Shown: positions 15,036-25,301 of the stretch, in pieces
How positions within the stretch are numbered: the stretch's first letter is position 1
Layout of the letters: each line of letters begins with the position of its first letter
NCBI GenBank assembly: GCA_023251155.1
Contig: JAHEZH010000053.1
Coordinates: forward strand, 1 to 34,943
Source: Flammeovirgaceae bacterium
Lineage (GTDB): Bacteria > Bacteroidota > Bacteroidia > Cytophagales > Cyclobacteriaceae
Direction: 5' to 3'
DNA: 34,943 nt
Translations under genes and position numbers: made by a program
The notes under the pieces: generated by a model
What the model was told of the DNA's origin: nothing
What the model saw: only the letters and a program-made list of their open reading frames with translations
The model's database searches: none

Positions 15036-17072
15036 ATGCGAAGCATTTCTCTTTTGCTATTAGTGGTTTTGTCGCTGGTGTCATGTAGTCCTCAAAAAAA
15101 GGCTCAGAAGAATTTCAAGCTGGCCAAATACCAAAACGTGATCAATTACTATCTCAAAGTACTTGAGAAGCAACCTAATAATAGCAAAGCGAATTACTTT
15201 GTAGCCGAATCATTTCGTTTATCCAATCGCATTAAAGATGCCGAGAAGTTTTATGCCAAAGCCAATGGCCCAGGCATTGACAAAGACACGGTAGCCCTTT
15301 ATTACGCCAAGGCACTACAGGCCAATGGTAAATATGCTGAAGCGAGAAATACGCTGGAGGAAATTGAATCTTCCATTGAAGAAGAACCTTTACGCAATCA
15401 CGTACGCAAAGAGATAGAAGGGCTGAACAAGCTGGAGAAATTATCGGAGAACAAAAGCTATTACAAAATCAAAAATCTGGAAGCGATAAATACTCCTTTT
15501 GCAGAATATGCTCCGGCTTACCTGAACAACGAACTGTACTTTGCTTCCTCACGCGGCAATCAGCGCATCTACGAGGCATCGGGCACGCCTTTTACCGATC
15601 TGTATAAAGTAGAAACAAAAGGTGCTAATGTGGATATCGCTACCCTGGCACCGTTGCCCGACATGATTAACTCTCCCAGTGTAAACGAAGGAACCATTAC
15701 TTTTTCACCGGATGGAAAAATAATGGTGTTCGGAAAAGGGAATACCGGCAAAAAGAAAGGTGCTTACGATGTGGATCTTTACCTCTCCCGATTCAGAAAC
15801 GGAGCATGGACAGAGCCTACTCCCATCAACATCAACACCCAGATTAAAGAGAATGACCCCACTTCTTACAACTTCTCATGGGATTCCTCACCGGCATTCA
15901 GTCCGGATGGAAGAACGCTTTACTTCTCATCCAACCGCAAAGGCGGCTATGGCGGACTGGATCTGTACTCGGCACAGATGGATTCGCGTGGACGATTTGG
16001 TAAAGTGAAAAACCTGGGACCGGATATCAATACCGCTGGTGATGAGTTGTTCCCGTATGTAGCCGAGAGCGGAAAAATGTATTTCTCTTCGGATGGACAT
16101 CCCGGATATGGTATGCTGGATATTTTCGTAGTGAACCGGGTGAACGGCAGAACGGTAATTGAAAATCTTGGTCAGCCCATCAACAGCACCAGCGATGATT
16201 TTGGAATGTATTTGTTCAAACCGGATCGCGGGTTCTTTACATCGAACCGCGAAGGTGGTAAGGGCGATGATGATATTTATACTTTCATCAACGAAGATCC
16301 TAACCTGAGAGTGGTAAACTACTATCTGCAAGGCATTACCTACACAACCAAACCCGACAGTTCACGTGTTATACTACCCGATACCAAAGTGACATTGATT
16401 GATGCCCGCGGCAATGTGATGCAGGATTTCACAACGGGCAACGATGGCAAATTTCTATTCAGAGTATATGAAAATGAAAACTATTCACTTACCGGTGAAA
16501 CGGACGGCTACATCGTAAAGCGTCAACCGTTTACTACTTCCGGCAAATCTGTTCCACTGGAATCATTGAAAGATCTTGTTACGAACATCACACTGGATAC
16601 CGTAATGGTGCTGGATAAATTGCAGAAAGATGTAGTCTTTCGCCTGAATAACATTTATTTTGAATACGATAAGTGGGATATTACTAAAGAAGCAGGGACA
16701 GAACTGGATAAGTTAGTAGAACTGCTTAACGACAATCCGGAGATTAAAATTGAAATGGGATCACATACCGATAGTATTGGTACGGTAGCTTATAACATTG
16801 GCTTATCGCAACGCAGAGCGGAATCAACCGTGAAGTACCTGATCTCAAAAGGCATAGAACCGGCACGACTGGTAGCCAAGGGCTATGGTAAATCAAAGCC
16901 GATTGCACGTAACACTAATCCGGATGGGACAGATAACCCGAGAGGTCGTGATCGCAACCGAAGAACCGAATTTAAGATCCTGGAGATCGGCCCTGTGCAA
17001 AAGAAAACGGTCGATGAGGATGACGAAGACAAGTACTTTAAGAATGAGATGAAGAAAGAAAACGACAATTAG
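15036..17072 (+). CDS. PorE-like OmpA-family lipoprotein (TPR, PD40 propeller, CRD, OmpA-C)
   Basis: 678 residues. Lipoprotein signal MRSISLLLLVVLSLVSC with the lipid-anchored Cys17. Domains in order: TPR-type helices at about 22-130; a PD40/WD40-like beta-propeller at about 150-410 with repeated TFSPDGKIMVFGK, AFSPDGRTLYFSSNR and KMYFSSDGHPG blades; a carboxypeptidase-regulatory-like domain near 430-510; and an OmpA-like peptidoglycan-binding domain near 530-650 (IYFEYDKWDITKEA, GSHTDSIG, NIGLSQRRAESTVKYL). This order equals that of Porphyromonas PorE, an outer-membrane T9SS component tied to the cell wall. Other OmpA-PD40 proteins share it, so PorE identity is likely but unproved. Weak -7 box TATCTTAG lies at 15011-15018. 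Confidence 0.85.
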   Translation: MRSISLLLLVVLSLVSCSPQKKAQKNFKLAKYQNVINYYLKVLEKQPNNSKANYFVAESFRLSNRIKDAEKFYAKANGPGIDKDTVALYYAKALQANGKYAEARNTLEEIESSIEEEPLRNHVRKEIEGLNKLEKLSENKSYYKIKNLEAINTPFAEYAPAYLNNELYFASSRGNQRIYEASGTPFTDLYKVETKGANVDIATLAPLPDMINSPSVNEGTITFSPDGKIMVFGKGNTGKKKGAYDVDLYLSRFRNGAWTEPTPININTQIKENDPTSYNFSWDSSPAFSPDGRTLYFSSNRKGGYGGLDLYSAQMDSRGRFGKVKNLGPDINTAGDELFPYVAESGKMYFSSDGHPGYGMLDIFVVNRVNGRTVIENLGQPINSTSDDFGMYLFKPDRGFFTSNREGGKGDDDIYTFINEDPNLRVVNYYLQGITYTTKPDSSRVILPDTKVTLIDARGNVMQDFTTGNDGKFLFRVYENENYSLTGETDGYIVKRQPFTTSGKSVPLESLKDLVTNITLDTVMVLDKLQKDVVFRLNNIYFEYDKWDITKEAGTELDKLVELLNDNPEIKIEMGSHTDSIGTVAYNIGLSQRRAESTVKYLISKGIEPARLVAKGYGKSKPIARNTNPDGTDNPRGRDRNRRTEFKILEIGPVQKKTVDEDDEDKYFKNEMKKENDN

Positions 17073-17260
17073 GTGGCCTGCTTCACTCCCTGTTAACATT
17101 GTTGCTCTTTCCCATGGATGCGTGTTTACATTCATAAACATAAAAGTTTACCCCGATCTTGTCTTAGGTCGACTTGTCCATGCCGGTACTGTTCTGATTC
17201 CGATTCCCTCTTCGAAAAAAATGCGCTTTGCAGTTAACCAAGCTACCCAATAAAACGAAT

Positions 17261-17286
17261 AAAGGCTGCCTTTTGAGACAGCCTTT
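17261..17286. terminator. Bidirectional terminator between the PorE-like and S9 peptidase genes
   Basis: AAAGGCTG (17261-17268) pairs with CAGCCTTT (17279-17286), with an inner CT/AG pair. The plus strand continues ACTTTTTC, the minus strand ATTCGTTTTATT. The S9 gene stop is 8 bp away. The other roughly 190 bp of this gap (17073-17260) hold nothing I can name. Confidence 0.75.
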
Positions 17287-17293
17287 ACTTTTT

Positions 17294-20128
17294 CTAGTAT
17301 CCCTTCAGTATTCCTTTTTCGATAGCAGGCACTCCTTTAATCATCCAATCAGGTGCTTCCGCTCCTTTCAGATAGTGATTAAAGAACTGCATCATCCGGA
17401 TCTGGAAGTCCATACGGTTCTCCCGCTTTACCGGCCAGTGTGGTTCACCATTATAGTTAAGCAACCATACGGGTTTATTTAATCTACGCATGGCCATATA
17501 CATTTCTATCCCCTGGTACCAGGGCACTGCACCATCGGCATCGTTGTGAAGCAACAGCAATGGTGTTTGAATTTTATCGGCAAAGAATAACGGAGAGTTT
17601 TCAATGTATTGCATTGGTTTTTGCCAAAGGGTACCTCCTATTCTGCTCTGTGTATGCTCGTATTGAAACATCCGGCTCATCCCGCTCTCCCAGCGGATGC
17701 CGCCATATGCACTGGTCATGTTGGCCACAGGCGCACCTGCTTCTGCTGCTTTAAACAGGTTAGTGCGTGTAACCAAGTAAGCGATCTGGTACCCGCCCCA
17801 GCTATGGCCTTGTATACCGATGTTGTACTCATCCACAAAACCTTTAGCGATCAGCGAAGTAACTCCGGGAAGAATGCAGTTGTGTGCGCTTTCTCCGGGG
17901 TAACCAATTTTATAAACGATGTCCGGCACAAACACTAAATATCCATTGCTCACATAGGTTGCTTTATTAATGGTAGAGCGAAGTGGTTCTGGCTTGATAT
18001 GCCCATGCAGATTGTCTGATTCTTTTTCGTAGAAGTTCACGATCATGGGGTACTTCTTTCTCGGATCAAATCCCTCCGGTTTATACAACAATCCCTGTAA
18101 AGGGATATTATCCAATGATACCCAGTTGACCAACTCAACACTTCCCCACAAATAATTTTTCATCTGGGGGTTGGCATCGCTGATTTTCTTCATCGAAGCA
18201 AAGTTTCCATCTGCTGCCCATACATCAGGGAATTCGCGGAAACTCTCGCGCGTAAATAAAATATGACTGGTGTTTTTTGCTTTCACTACTCCGCCAAAGC
18301 GATAATTTTCCATGATTAGCTTGGTCAGCTTTCCATTGGCCAGATTCAGTGTATAATACCCGGAAGCTTTGGTCACTTCATTGAAAGCAGATAGTAAAAG
18401 TTCTTTGGAAGGATCAATGAAACGCTCTTCACTATCTTGTTTTACATATCGGTATACGATCTTATCACTGCGCCCTGTTTTTGTGAGATTCACGGGTTCT
18501 TTCATTCCTTGCGGATCGAATGCCCATATATCGTAGCGATCATAAATTAAAAGCTGCTGATCGTCTTTGGTCCATCCTGCCGTTCCGTATTGCGATGGGT
18601 AGTCCGGATGATCATCTTCTTCATCGGCAAACTTTACACGCATGCTGCGGTTGAGCTTTGCTGTCTTACCGGTAGCATTAGCATAAGCGTACCAGGCGGT
18701 ATCGGTCTGACTGTACCAAATGGTATAGTTGGCCTTAGGTGAGAGTGAGGCATTACCTTTGATTTGCTTCGCAATGGTTTTGCGCGATCCGTCTTTCAGA
18801 TTGAAAAGATAAAAATCGTTAAAGGTAGCGGGGTCATACACAATCATATCGCGATAAGGCAAATTGCTTTCACCTAATGCATAAATGGAATTGCCTTCAT
18901 CGCCCGTTTCAATACCAGGAATTTCTTTGCTCCCCAGCTGTGTCAGTTTTGATGACCCCGGATCCACTGCAAAAAGATACGATCTTTTCTTTTCCGCATC
19001 GAGCTGTTTGTTTTGTTGCGGATAGATGTAGTCATCCTGCCAGTTCCATACTTCTACGTTTACAATTTCTTCAGCAAGTAAGGTGGTGTCCTGCACCAAT
19101 GGTCTTGGATTGGAACCAAAGAAAAGTTTAGATCCATCTTTGGCGAAATAGGGAGAAGCATGCTCACTTACCAGCCAGCCGGCAGGAAGTGAAGTTGTTC
19201 GTTCATCCACTAACAATGTAGCGGCCGGATTACTGCTCTTCCAATGGTATAATTTAAAATACCGCACCTGCGCTTTGGTCGTATCGGTATCCAGCAGGAA
19301 AGCCGCCTGCATGCCATCTTCACTGACTGATAGCCCCTTTACTTTATACTTGCTCTTGCCTTCATAGATGGGTTGCAGCTTTTCATTTTTCAAATCATAC
19401 CAATAGACTCCGGCTTTCATGGTACTATCATTGCCGGTAGAGGAGAATAAAAGACCCTGGCCTTGTTTGGCGAAAGTATAATCTTTAACAAAGCCGAAGG
19501 ATTGTTCTTTATCGCTGGTGAGATTACGAACCACCAGGGTATACCCGTTGTCATCACTATTGCTCTTTTTCTTTTTAGGTTTCTCCGTTTTCTTTTCTTC
19601 GGGTTTTGCGTTGGCATCTGCCTTTGGCTTTACTTCTTTTTTGGCTTCCGCCTGATATGCCAACCAGCCCGCTGCTTTTTCCGGAATTTTATAGGACTTC
19701 ACATTGGGGATGCGCTCTACCTTGCGTGAAGCAAAAGAATAAATACCTAATGAGTCTTTAGGCAGCTCTTCCTTTTTCTTCTTCTGCCTGCGCAGCTCTT
19801 TTACTACTTTCAGCTGCGGCTTGATTTTGAAGACGACATACTTGCTATCGAAGGTGATCTGAATTTCGGCCGCTCGCTTTGCTGAATCCTGAACGTTGTT
19901 TTTTAAATGATAGAATACCACCCTTCCGTCTCCCTCCTGAGGATTGATGGTGAACGTAGCATAGTTACCATCCGGTGAAATGGATTTGTGCATGATCTCT
20001 TTCCATGAATCGTACACGGTATGTGTCAGTGGCCGCTTCTGGCCCGAAGTATAAATGACCGTTGGTTTTTGTGCCAGGGCAAGCATGGCCCAAAAAATAA
20101 ACAGGATGACGAAAAACGAATTGCGCAT
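17294..20128 (-). CDS. Exported S9-family (prolyl oligopeptidase-like) peptidase
   Basis: 944 residues from the ATG at 20128; the frame also opens at a TTG at 20140, but that overlaps the -7-like box. Signal peptide MRNSFFVILFIFWAMLALAQ. The long middle part is a beta-propeller-type domain (repeats such as ISPDGNYATF and FAKDGSKLFFGS) that screens substrates. The C-terminal alpha/beta hydrolase has GHSWGGYQ with Ser776, Asp865 in NDADGAVPW and His897 in GEPHWP: a complete S9 triad, as in dipeptidyl or acylaminoacyl peptidases. A Lys/Glu/Pro-rich insert lies near residues 162-194. Probably periplasmic. It is divergent from a SusC/SusD pair, fitting peptide use. Confidence 0.9.
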   Translation of the reverse strand: MRNSFFVILFIFWAMLALAQKPTVIYTSGQKRPLTHTVYDSWKEIMHKSISPDGNYATFTINPQEGDGRVVFYHLKNNVQDSAKRAAEIQITFDSKYVVFKIKPQLKVVKELRRQKKKKEELPKDSLGIYSFASRKVERIPNVKSYKIPEKAAGWLAYQAEAKKEVKPKADANAKPEEKKTEKPKKKKSNSDDNGYTLVVRNLTSDKEQSFGFVKDYTFAKQGQGLLFSSTGNDSTMKAGVYWYDLKNEKLQPIYEGKSKYKVKGLSVSEDGMQAAFLLDTDTTKAQVRYFKLYHWKSSNPAATLLVDERTTSLPAGWLVSEHASPYFAKDGSKLFFGSNPRPLVQDTTLLAEEIVNVEVWNWQDDYIYPQQNKQLDAEKKRSYLFAVDPGSSKLTQLGSKEIPGIETGDEGNSIYALGESNLPYRDMIVYDPATFNDFYLFNLKDGSRKTIAKQIKGNASLSPKANYTIWYSQTDTAWYAYANATGKTAKLNRSMRVKFADEEDDHPDYPSQYGTAGWTKDDQQLLIYDRYDIWAFDPQGMKEPVNLTKTGRSDKIVYRYVKQDSEERFIDPSKELLLSAFNEVTKASGYYTLNLANGKLTKLIMENYRFGGVVKAKNTSHILFTRESFREFPDVWAADGNFASMKKISDANPQMKNYLWGSVELVNWVSLDNIPLQGLLYKPEGFDPRKKYPMIVNFYEKESDNLHGHIKPEPLRSTINKATYVSNGYLVFVPDIVYKIGYPGESAHNCILPGVTSLIAKGFVDEYNIGIQGHSWGGYQIAYLVTRTNLFKAAEAGAPVANMTSAYGGIRWESGMSRMFQYEHTQSRIGGTLWQKPMQYIENSPLFFADKIQTPLLLLHNDADGAVPWYQGIEMYMAMRRLNKPVWLLNYNGEPHWPVKRENRMDFQIRMMQFFNHYLKGAEAPDWMIKGVPAIEKGILKGY

Positions 20129-20137
20129 AGGTTTATA

Positions 20138-20145
20138 CAAAGTGA
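20138..20145 (-). promoter_or_regulatory. Possible -7 box of the S9 peptidase gene
   Basis: Minus strand TCACTTTG differs from TAnnTTTG at one base and ends 9 nt before the ATG at 20128. No -33 element is clear. The 237-bp gap to susC probably holds both divergent promoters; the best susC candidate is the weak TAATTTTA near 20336-20343. Confidence 0.35.
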
Positions 20146-20377
20146 GGATTAAAGCTAATGAATTCGAAGAAAGTGGCGATGAACAGATTGATAAGTGGAG
20201 AAAAACACCACATTTTGTGCATTAATCGCAACATCTCTATTTTCTTTTTCGGTTACTAAATGACCTCACTATTCCTCAAATGATTTAAAAATTGATTTAT
20301 CCGCTTTTTATCATCTTTCTCTCCTGTAATGGTTTATAATTTTAGTACATGGCTTTGAAAATAAAATCATTAAGTAG

Positions 20378-23300
20378 ATGAAGCCACTTTTTACAATCTG
20401 CCTGATGGTTGTCTTCTTCGGTTCGGTGTTTGGCCAAACAAAAGATACGACCCAGGTTTCCGACAACAGTAAGCTTACCGTAAAGGGTAAGGTATTTACC
20501 GAGACAGATACGCCTCTTCCAGGAATTAAAGTAACTGTATACAAAACATCCGTAAGCACAGAAACCAATGCCGATGGTGCTTTTGTCATCCAACTCAATA
20601 CCCCCACCGATACATTGATGTTCAGCGGTGAAGGGTTTAAGAACAAGGGTGTGATCATGAATGGTAAAAATGAGATTACCGTACGGCTAGCCACTGAGGG
20701 TGTGGCCATGCCTTCTGTATCACAAATTGATAAGGACAAAGACGATTCACTGAAAGGCACTCAGGATTCTGTTACCACTTCGCCTGCAGGCATCGATTCG
20801 CTAAAGGCTTCCCTTCCACAAAGTGATTCACTTAAAATAAGCAGAACCGTACCAATGACTCCGGAAGTTAAAGACACGATTCCAAAATTACCTGCAGACA
20901 CAACAGCCATTGCAACAACCAATGACACCACGGCTACCGGCCCGAAAGTAACGGGCGTAGTGACCTCATCGGATAACAAAGAAGGCGTACCCGGAGCAAG
21001 TGTGGTTATTAAAGGCACCACCAAAGGGGTGATTACCGATGTAACCGGTGCGTATACTATCTTCCTTAATTCACCGGAAGATGTACTGGTCTATTCTTTT
21101 GTGGGATTAGAGAATACCGAAGTGGCCGTAAATGGTAAAACGCAGATCGATGTAGTACTTAAAAACGAAGCGAAAGTGTTGAAGGAAGTGGTGGTGGTGG
21201 GGTATGGTACTATGGACCGCTCTACCTTAACCAGCTCTGTTTCATCGATAGGGAGCAGTGCATTGGAAAATGATCCGCTGCCCAGTGTAACACAAGCCAT
21301 ACAAGGTAAAGCAGGTGGTGTGCAGGTGACTCAAAAATCGGGTAGCCCGGGTGGTGGTATCAGCATACGTGTGAGGGGCACTACTTCCATCAACGCAAGT
21401 TCAGATCCGCTTTATGTTGTCGATGGTGTACCTGTAAACAGTACGACCAACTTCACCGGAGGTTCTGACTTTAACTTTGGTGGTGGCACTCAAGGAATTA
21501 ACATCTTATCTTCGATTAACCCAAGTGATATTGAATCGGTAGAAGTATTGAAAGATGCCGCTGCTACCTCCATCTACGGAGCGCGTGCAGCCAACGGGGT
21601 GGTTTTGATTACCACCAAGAGAGGGAAAGCCAATTCAAGTTCGATCAGCTTAAGTGCTTATGCCGGAGTATCGCAAGTGCCGAAAGAACGCAGGTATAAG
21701 ATGATGAACACCGAAGAGTACCTGTCTTACATGAAAGACTACTATGCCTACAAAGGAACACCTGTTCCTGCGCAGCTACTCAACACCGATACAGATACCG
21801 ACTGGCAGGATGAAATTTTTCAAACCGCGCCTATTCAAAGCTATGAACTATCTGCTTCGGGCGGTGCCGATAAAACACAATATTATACTTCGATTGGTTA
21901 TTACGATCAGCAGGGAACCATCCTGAACTCCGGATTCAACCGTTTAAGTGCGCGATTAAATCTGGATCATCAGCAAACGGAGAAATTGAAGTTCTCTACC
22001 AACCTCAATGTAACACGCGCAATCAACAAACGCACGCAGGAAGAAAACTCGAAAGAGGGATCAACTAAGAACGGTATTGTTGCACCTCCTAACCTTCCGG
22101 TTTACAATGCCGATGGGTCATACGCATTCGATAATGTTATTACCAACAGGGAAAACCCGGTGGCCATGTTAAACCTTCCGCTGAATCAGGCCGAAACATT
22201 CCGGATTCTTGGAAACGTTTCTGCGGAATATCAGATCATCAAAGGCTTCAGTTTCAAAACCAACTTCGGTGCTGACATGAGTTACATTGATGAGAATTTC
22301 TTTATGCCCCCTAATGGAATACGCTTCGTAGCTTCTTCGAAAGGATTAGGTGGAGCACGCAGCAGCAAAGATCAATTGTGGTTGAATGAAAATACGCTTA
22401 CATACACTACTTCCATCGGAAATCACTCGATCAATCTTTTGGCGGGTAACTCCGTTCAGGAATCAAAATTCAGTTATGTCGATGCACGAAGAACCAACTT
22501 TGCTACCAACGATATTCCCGTGATCTCGGCAGGAGGTGTTATTGCCGGTGCATCTGCTACTATTCAGGAGTGGGCCATCGTGTCGTATTTCTCCCGATTG
22601 AATTATGGTTATAAAAACAAATATTTATTTACGGCGAACTTCCGTATTGATGGATCTTCACGATTCAGTGCTAACAACAAGTACGGTACGTTTCCATCAT
22701 TTGCCGGTGCGTGGAGAGTTTCAGAAGAAGCATTCATGGACAACATCAGCAAAATCAGTAATCTGAAAATACGTGCCAGCTGGGGGATCACCGGAAATCA
22801 AAACATTCCTAACTATGCCAGCTACTCACTCTATTCTCCTGGCAGCAGTTATCTTAATCAGCCTGGTTTTGTTCCCAGCACATTCACCGACCAAAACCTG
22901 GGCTTAGGATGGGAATCCACAAAACAAACAGACATTGGTATTGATCTGGGATTGTTCAATGATCGCATCACGTTGCTTGCCGATTACTATGTGAAGAACA
23001 CTTCTGATCTGCTGATCAACACACAAATACCTCGCACTTCCGGTTTTTCTACTACTTACAAAAACATAGGCGATATTCAGAACAAGGGTTTTGAGTTTGA
23101 GCTTACCACCAAAAACATACAAAGCAGCAAAAATGGTGGTTTCATTTGGACTACTTCGCTTAACATGACATTCAATCGTAACAAGATTGTGTACCTGCCT
23201 GAAGGCGATTTGTTTGGAGGCCTTGGAGGAACACTGAACATTGGCCGGGAAGGTCTTCCGATCGGCTCCTTCTATGGATGGCAAATGGCCGGAGTGAATC

Positions 23301-23902
23301 CGCAAACCGGATTGATTGATTTTGTAAAGAACGACGAAACCGTTGGCCCTCCAAGTGATCCGAATGATCGCAAAATTATCGGTAACCCCAACCCTGATTT
23401 CTTTGGAGGTATTACGAACAACTTCTACTTCAACGGATTTGATTTGAGTATCATGGGTCAGTTTACTTATGGCAATGACATCTTCAACTATAATCAATTC
23501 TCCCTTCTTTCCGGTAGCAGTGATAGCAACAATGGCTCAACGGACTGGAACAGAAGATGGAGAAATCCCGGAGACATTACTGACGTACCACGGCCAACAC
23601 CCGGTGTGTTTGACAACTCTACTATCTCGTCACGCTTTATAGAAGATGGTTCTTTCTTCCGTCTGCGCAACATCACATTAGGTTACACACTTCCCGGGGC
23701 CGTACTCGATCGACTGAAAGTGAAGAACCTTCGCATTTATGCTACAGTGCAAAATGCTTATGTGTTTACAAAGTATAAAGGTTATGACCCGGAAGTAAGT
23801 TCTTCTATCGGTGGTGCCAACCCGGGCCTGGAATATGGCTTCGATTACGGAAGCTATCCGCAACCCCGGATCTTCACCGGTGGGATCAACCTTACTTTCT
23901 AA
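20378..23902 (+). CDS. SusC/RagA-family TonB-dependent outer-membrane transporter
   Basis: 1174 residues. Signal peptide MKPLFTICLMVVFFGSVFG. It carries two carboxypeptidase-regulatory-like domains: one at about 33-104 (VKGKVFTETDTPLPGIKVTVYK) and one at about 190-265 (VTGVVTSSDNKEGVPGASVVIKG), joined by an 85-residue Ser/Thr/Asp-rich linker with three DSLK words. Then a TonB-box-like EVVVVGYGT, the plug (QAIQGKAGGVQV, IRVRGTTSINASSDPLYVVDGVP, EVLKDAAATSIYGARAANGVVLITTK) and a beta-barrel ending in ITGGINLTF-like GGINLTF. It imports oligomers together with the SusD lipoprotein encoded 21 bp downstream. The divergent peptidase suggests peptides rather than glycans. Confidence 0.95.
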   Translation: MKPLFTICLMVVFFGSVFGQTKDTTQVSDNSKLTVKGKVFTETDTPLPGIKVTVYKTSVSTETNADGAFVIQLNTPTDTLMFSGEGFKNKGVIMNGKNEITVRLATEGVAMPSVSQIDKDKDDSLKGTQDSVTTSPAGIDSLKASLPQSDSLKISRTVPMTPEVKDTIPKLPADTTAIATTNDTTATGPKVTGVVTSSDNKEGVPGASVVIKGTTKGVITDVTGAYTIFLNSPEDVLVYSFVGLENTEVAVNGKTQIDVVLKNEAKVLKEVVVVGYGTMDRSTLTSSVSSIGSSALENDPLPSVTQAIQGKAGGVQVTQKSGSPGGGISIRVRGTTSINASSDPLYVVDGVPVNSTTNFTGGSDFNFGGGTQGINILSSINPSDIESVEVLKDAAATSIYGARAANGVVLITTKRGKANSSSISLSAYAGVSQVPKERRYKMMNTEEYLSYMKDYYAYKGTPVPAQLLNTDTDTDWQDEIFQTAPIQSYELSASGGADKTQYYTSIGYYDQQGTILNSGFNRLSARLNLDHQQTEKLKFSTNLNVTRAINKRTQEENSKEGSTKNGIVAPPNLPVYNADGSYAFDNVITNRENPVAMLNLPLNQAETFRILGNVSAEYQIIKGFSFKTNFGADMSYIDENFFMPPNGIRFVASSKGLGGARSSKDQLWLNENTLTYTTSIGNHSINLLAGNSVQESKFSYVDARRTNFATNDIPVISAGGVIAGASATIQEWAIVSYFSRLNYGYKNKYLFTANFRIDGSSRFSANNKYGTFPSFAGAWRVSEEAFMDNISKISNLKIRASWGITGNQNIPNYASYSLYSPGSSYLNQPGFVPSTFTDQNLGLGWESTKQTDIGIDLGLFNDRITLLADYYVKNTSDLLINTQIPRTSGFSTTYKNIGDIQNKGFEFELTTKNIQSSKNGGFIWTTSLNMTFNRNKIVYLPEGDLFGGLGGTLNIGREGLPIGSFYGWQMAGVNPQTGLIDFVKNDETVGPPSDPNDRKIIGNPNPDFFGGITNNFYFNGFDLSIMGQFTYGNDIFNYNQFSLLSGSSDSNNGSTDWNRRWRNPGDITDVPRPTPGVFDNSTISSRFIEDGSFFRLRNITLGYTLPGAVLDRLKVKNLRIYATVQNAYVFTKYKGYDPEVSSSIGGANPGLEYGFDYGSYPQPRIFTGGINLTF

Positions 23903-23923
23903 TCATTCAAAACGAATTCAATC

Positions 23924-25276
23924 ATGAAAAAAATAGTTACCCTTTCCTTACTGAGCCTGAGCTTGCTCGTGGCCACCAGTTGTAATGACCTCATCGATAA
24001 AGAACCCATCGATCAGATCTCTGCCAGCACACTTTTTGACAGCGAGCAAAATGCAAAAGGAGCTGTAACCTCTATCTACCGATCGCTGGAATCGCCTTAC
24101 TACTATGGTCAGGCTTTTATGGTAGTGCCTGAATTTGCAGCGCAACATCTTCGCCACACCGCCAGCTACCCGGAATATGTGGAGTATACGGAAAACAGAA
24201 TACGCATCGACAATGTGTGGTCATTGAATTTGTGGACAGCGATGTATGCAACCATCAACGCCACCAATCTGATCACTGAAAATGTTCCGGGCATGACCAG
24301 TGTGTCATCGGAAAACGTGAAGTTGCAAATGATCCGTGAAGCAAAATTCTTACGTGCTCTTACGTACTTCAACCTGGTGAGAAGCTTTGGCGATGTGCCG
24401 TTGATCACAACACCTACGGTATCAGCTTCTCCGGAGTCAACCAATGTATCGCGCACACCGGCAGCCGAAGTGTATGCCAAAATCATTGAAGACCTTACCG
24501 ATGCCACTCTCCTGCCTGTCGCTTACAGTACTACCGAGGAAACAAAAGGTCGTGCTACGCAATATGCAGCAAAGGCATTATTAGCGAAAGTATATTTATA
24601 CCTGGCAGACTATGCAAGAGCGGCTTCTTATGCAAAAGATGTGATTGAAAATGGGGGCTATACCTTGACTCAGGATTATCCTTCCATCTGGCAAACCGAA
24701 AATAGTTCTGAATCGATATTCGAATTGCAGTTTGATCAACAGGCGACAAATCCACTCGTAGGTGGTACTACCTGGAATGGAGCTACCCTTTTCTTTGCAC
24801 AAGACAAAACTGTTGATCTGTTTGAACCCGGAGACATTCGCAAGAATTTTTCCATTTACACTACGAATGGCAAGTTTTATGTTGGCAAGTACCGTAACTA
24901 CAATCCGGCCACGCAAAACTTAACCCTCATTCGTCTTTCTGAAATTTACCTGATTTACGCAGAGGCTGCTGCACGCGCCAATCAGGCTGCTGCGGGCGAG
25001 CCCTACACGTATTACAAATCCATACGCGATCGTGCCCAGGTAGGTACACCAGCTGAAACTAGTTTTACTGATCTGGCCGCATTCGTGCAGGCCGTGCAGG
25101 AAGAAAAAAGAAGGGAGTTGATTTTTGAAGGTGAGGCCTGGTACGATTATACACGCACCGGCCTGGCGCTTACTGAAATGATGGTAGTGCCTGATGCAAA
25201 ACGCTACCTGTTCCCGATTCCTCAATCAGAACGCAACCTGAATACTCAGCTTAGTCAGAATAGTGCGTATCAATAG
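23924..25276 (+). CDS. SusD/RagB-family surface lipoprotein
   Basis: 450 residues, at the short end for SusD. Lipoprotein signal MKKIVTLSLLSLSLLVATSC with lipid-anchored Cys20, then NDLIDKEPIDQIS, the usual SusD N-terminus. Helical TPR-like scaffold: AKFLRALTYFNLVRSFGDVPLIT, RATQYAAKALLAKVYLYLADY and LIRLSEIYLIYAEAAAR; C-terminal EEKRRELIFEGEAWYDYTRTG and LFPIPQSERNLN. It caps the SusC barrel and captures substrate at the surface. No glycosidase is nearby, and the ligand cannot be read from sequence. Co-transcribed with susC and ended by the terminator at 25302-25338. Confidence 0.95.
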   Translation: MKKIVTLSLLSLSLLVATSCNDLIDKEPIDQISASTLFDSEQNAKGAVTSIYRSLESPYYYGQAFMVVPEFAAQHLRHTASYPEYVEYTENRIRIDNVWSLNLWTAMYATINATNLITENVPGMTSVSSENVKLQMIREAKFLRALTYFNLVRSFGDVPLITTPTVSASPESTNVSRTPAAEVYAKIIEDLTDATLLPVAYSTTEETKGRATQYAAKALLAKVYLYLADYARAASYAKDVIENGGYTLTQDYPSIWQTENSSESIFELQFDQQATNPLVGGTTWNGATLFFAQDKTVDLFEPGDIRKNFSIYTTNGKFYVGKYRNYNPATQNLTLIRLSEIYLIYAEAAARANQAAAGEPYTYYKSIRDRAQVGTPAETSFTDLAAFVQAVQEEKRRELIFEGEAWYDYTRTGLALTEMMVVPDAKRYLFPIPQSERNLNTQLSQNSAYQ

Positions 25277-25301
25277 CATTCATTCTTGCCGAATTCAAGG
25301 G

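Noticed and set aside
15927-16331. 134-codon minus-strand open frame inside the PorE-like gene
   Set aside because: Lies wholly inside a well-supported domain-bearing gene and matches nothing.
20311-20760. 149-codon minus-strand open frame over the susC start
   Set aside because: Covers the divergent promoter region and the susC signal peptide in antisense; low-complexity Ser/Val/Leu composition.
22904-23497. 197-codon minus-strand open frame inside susC
   Set aside because: Antisense to strongly conserved SusC barrel sequence, with no family features.
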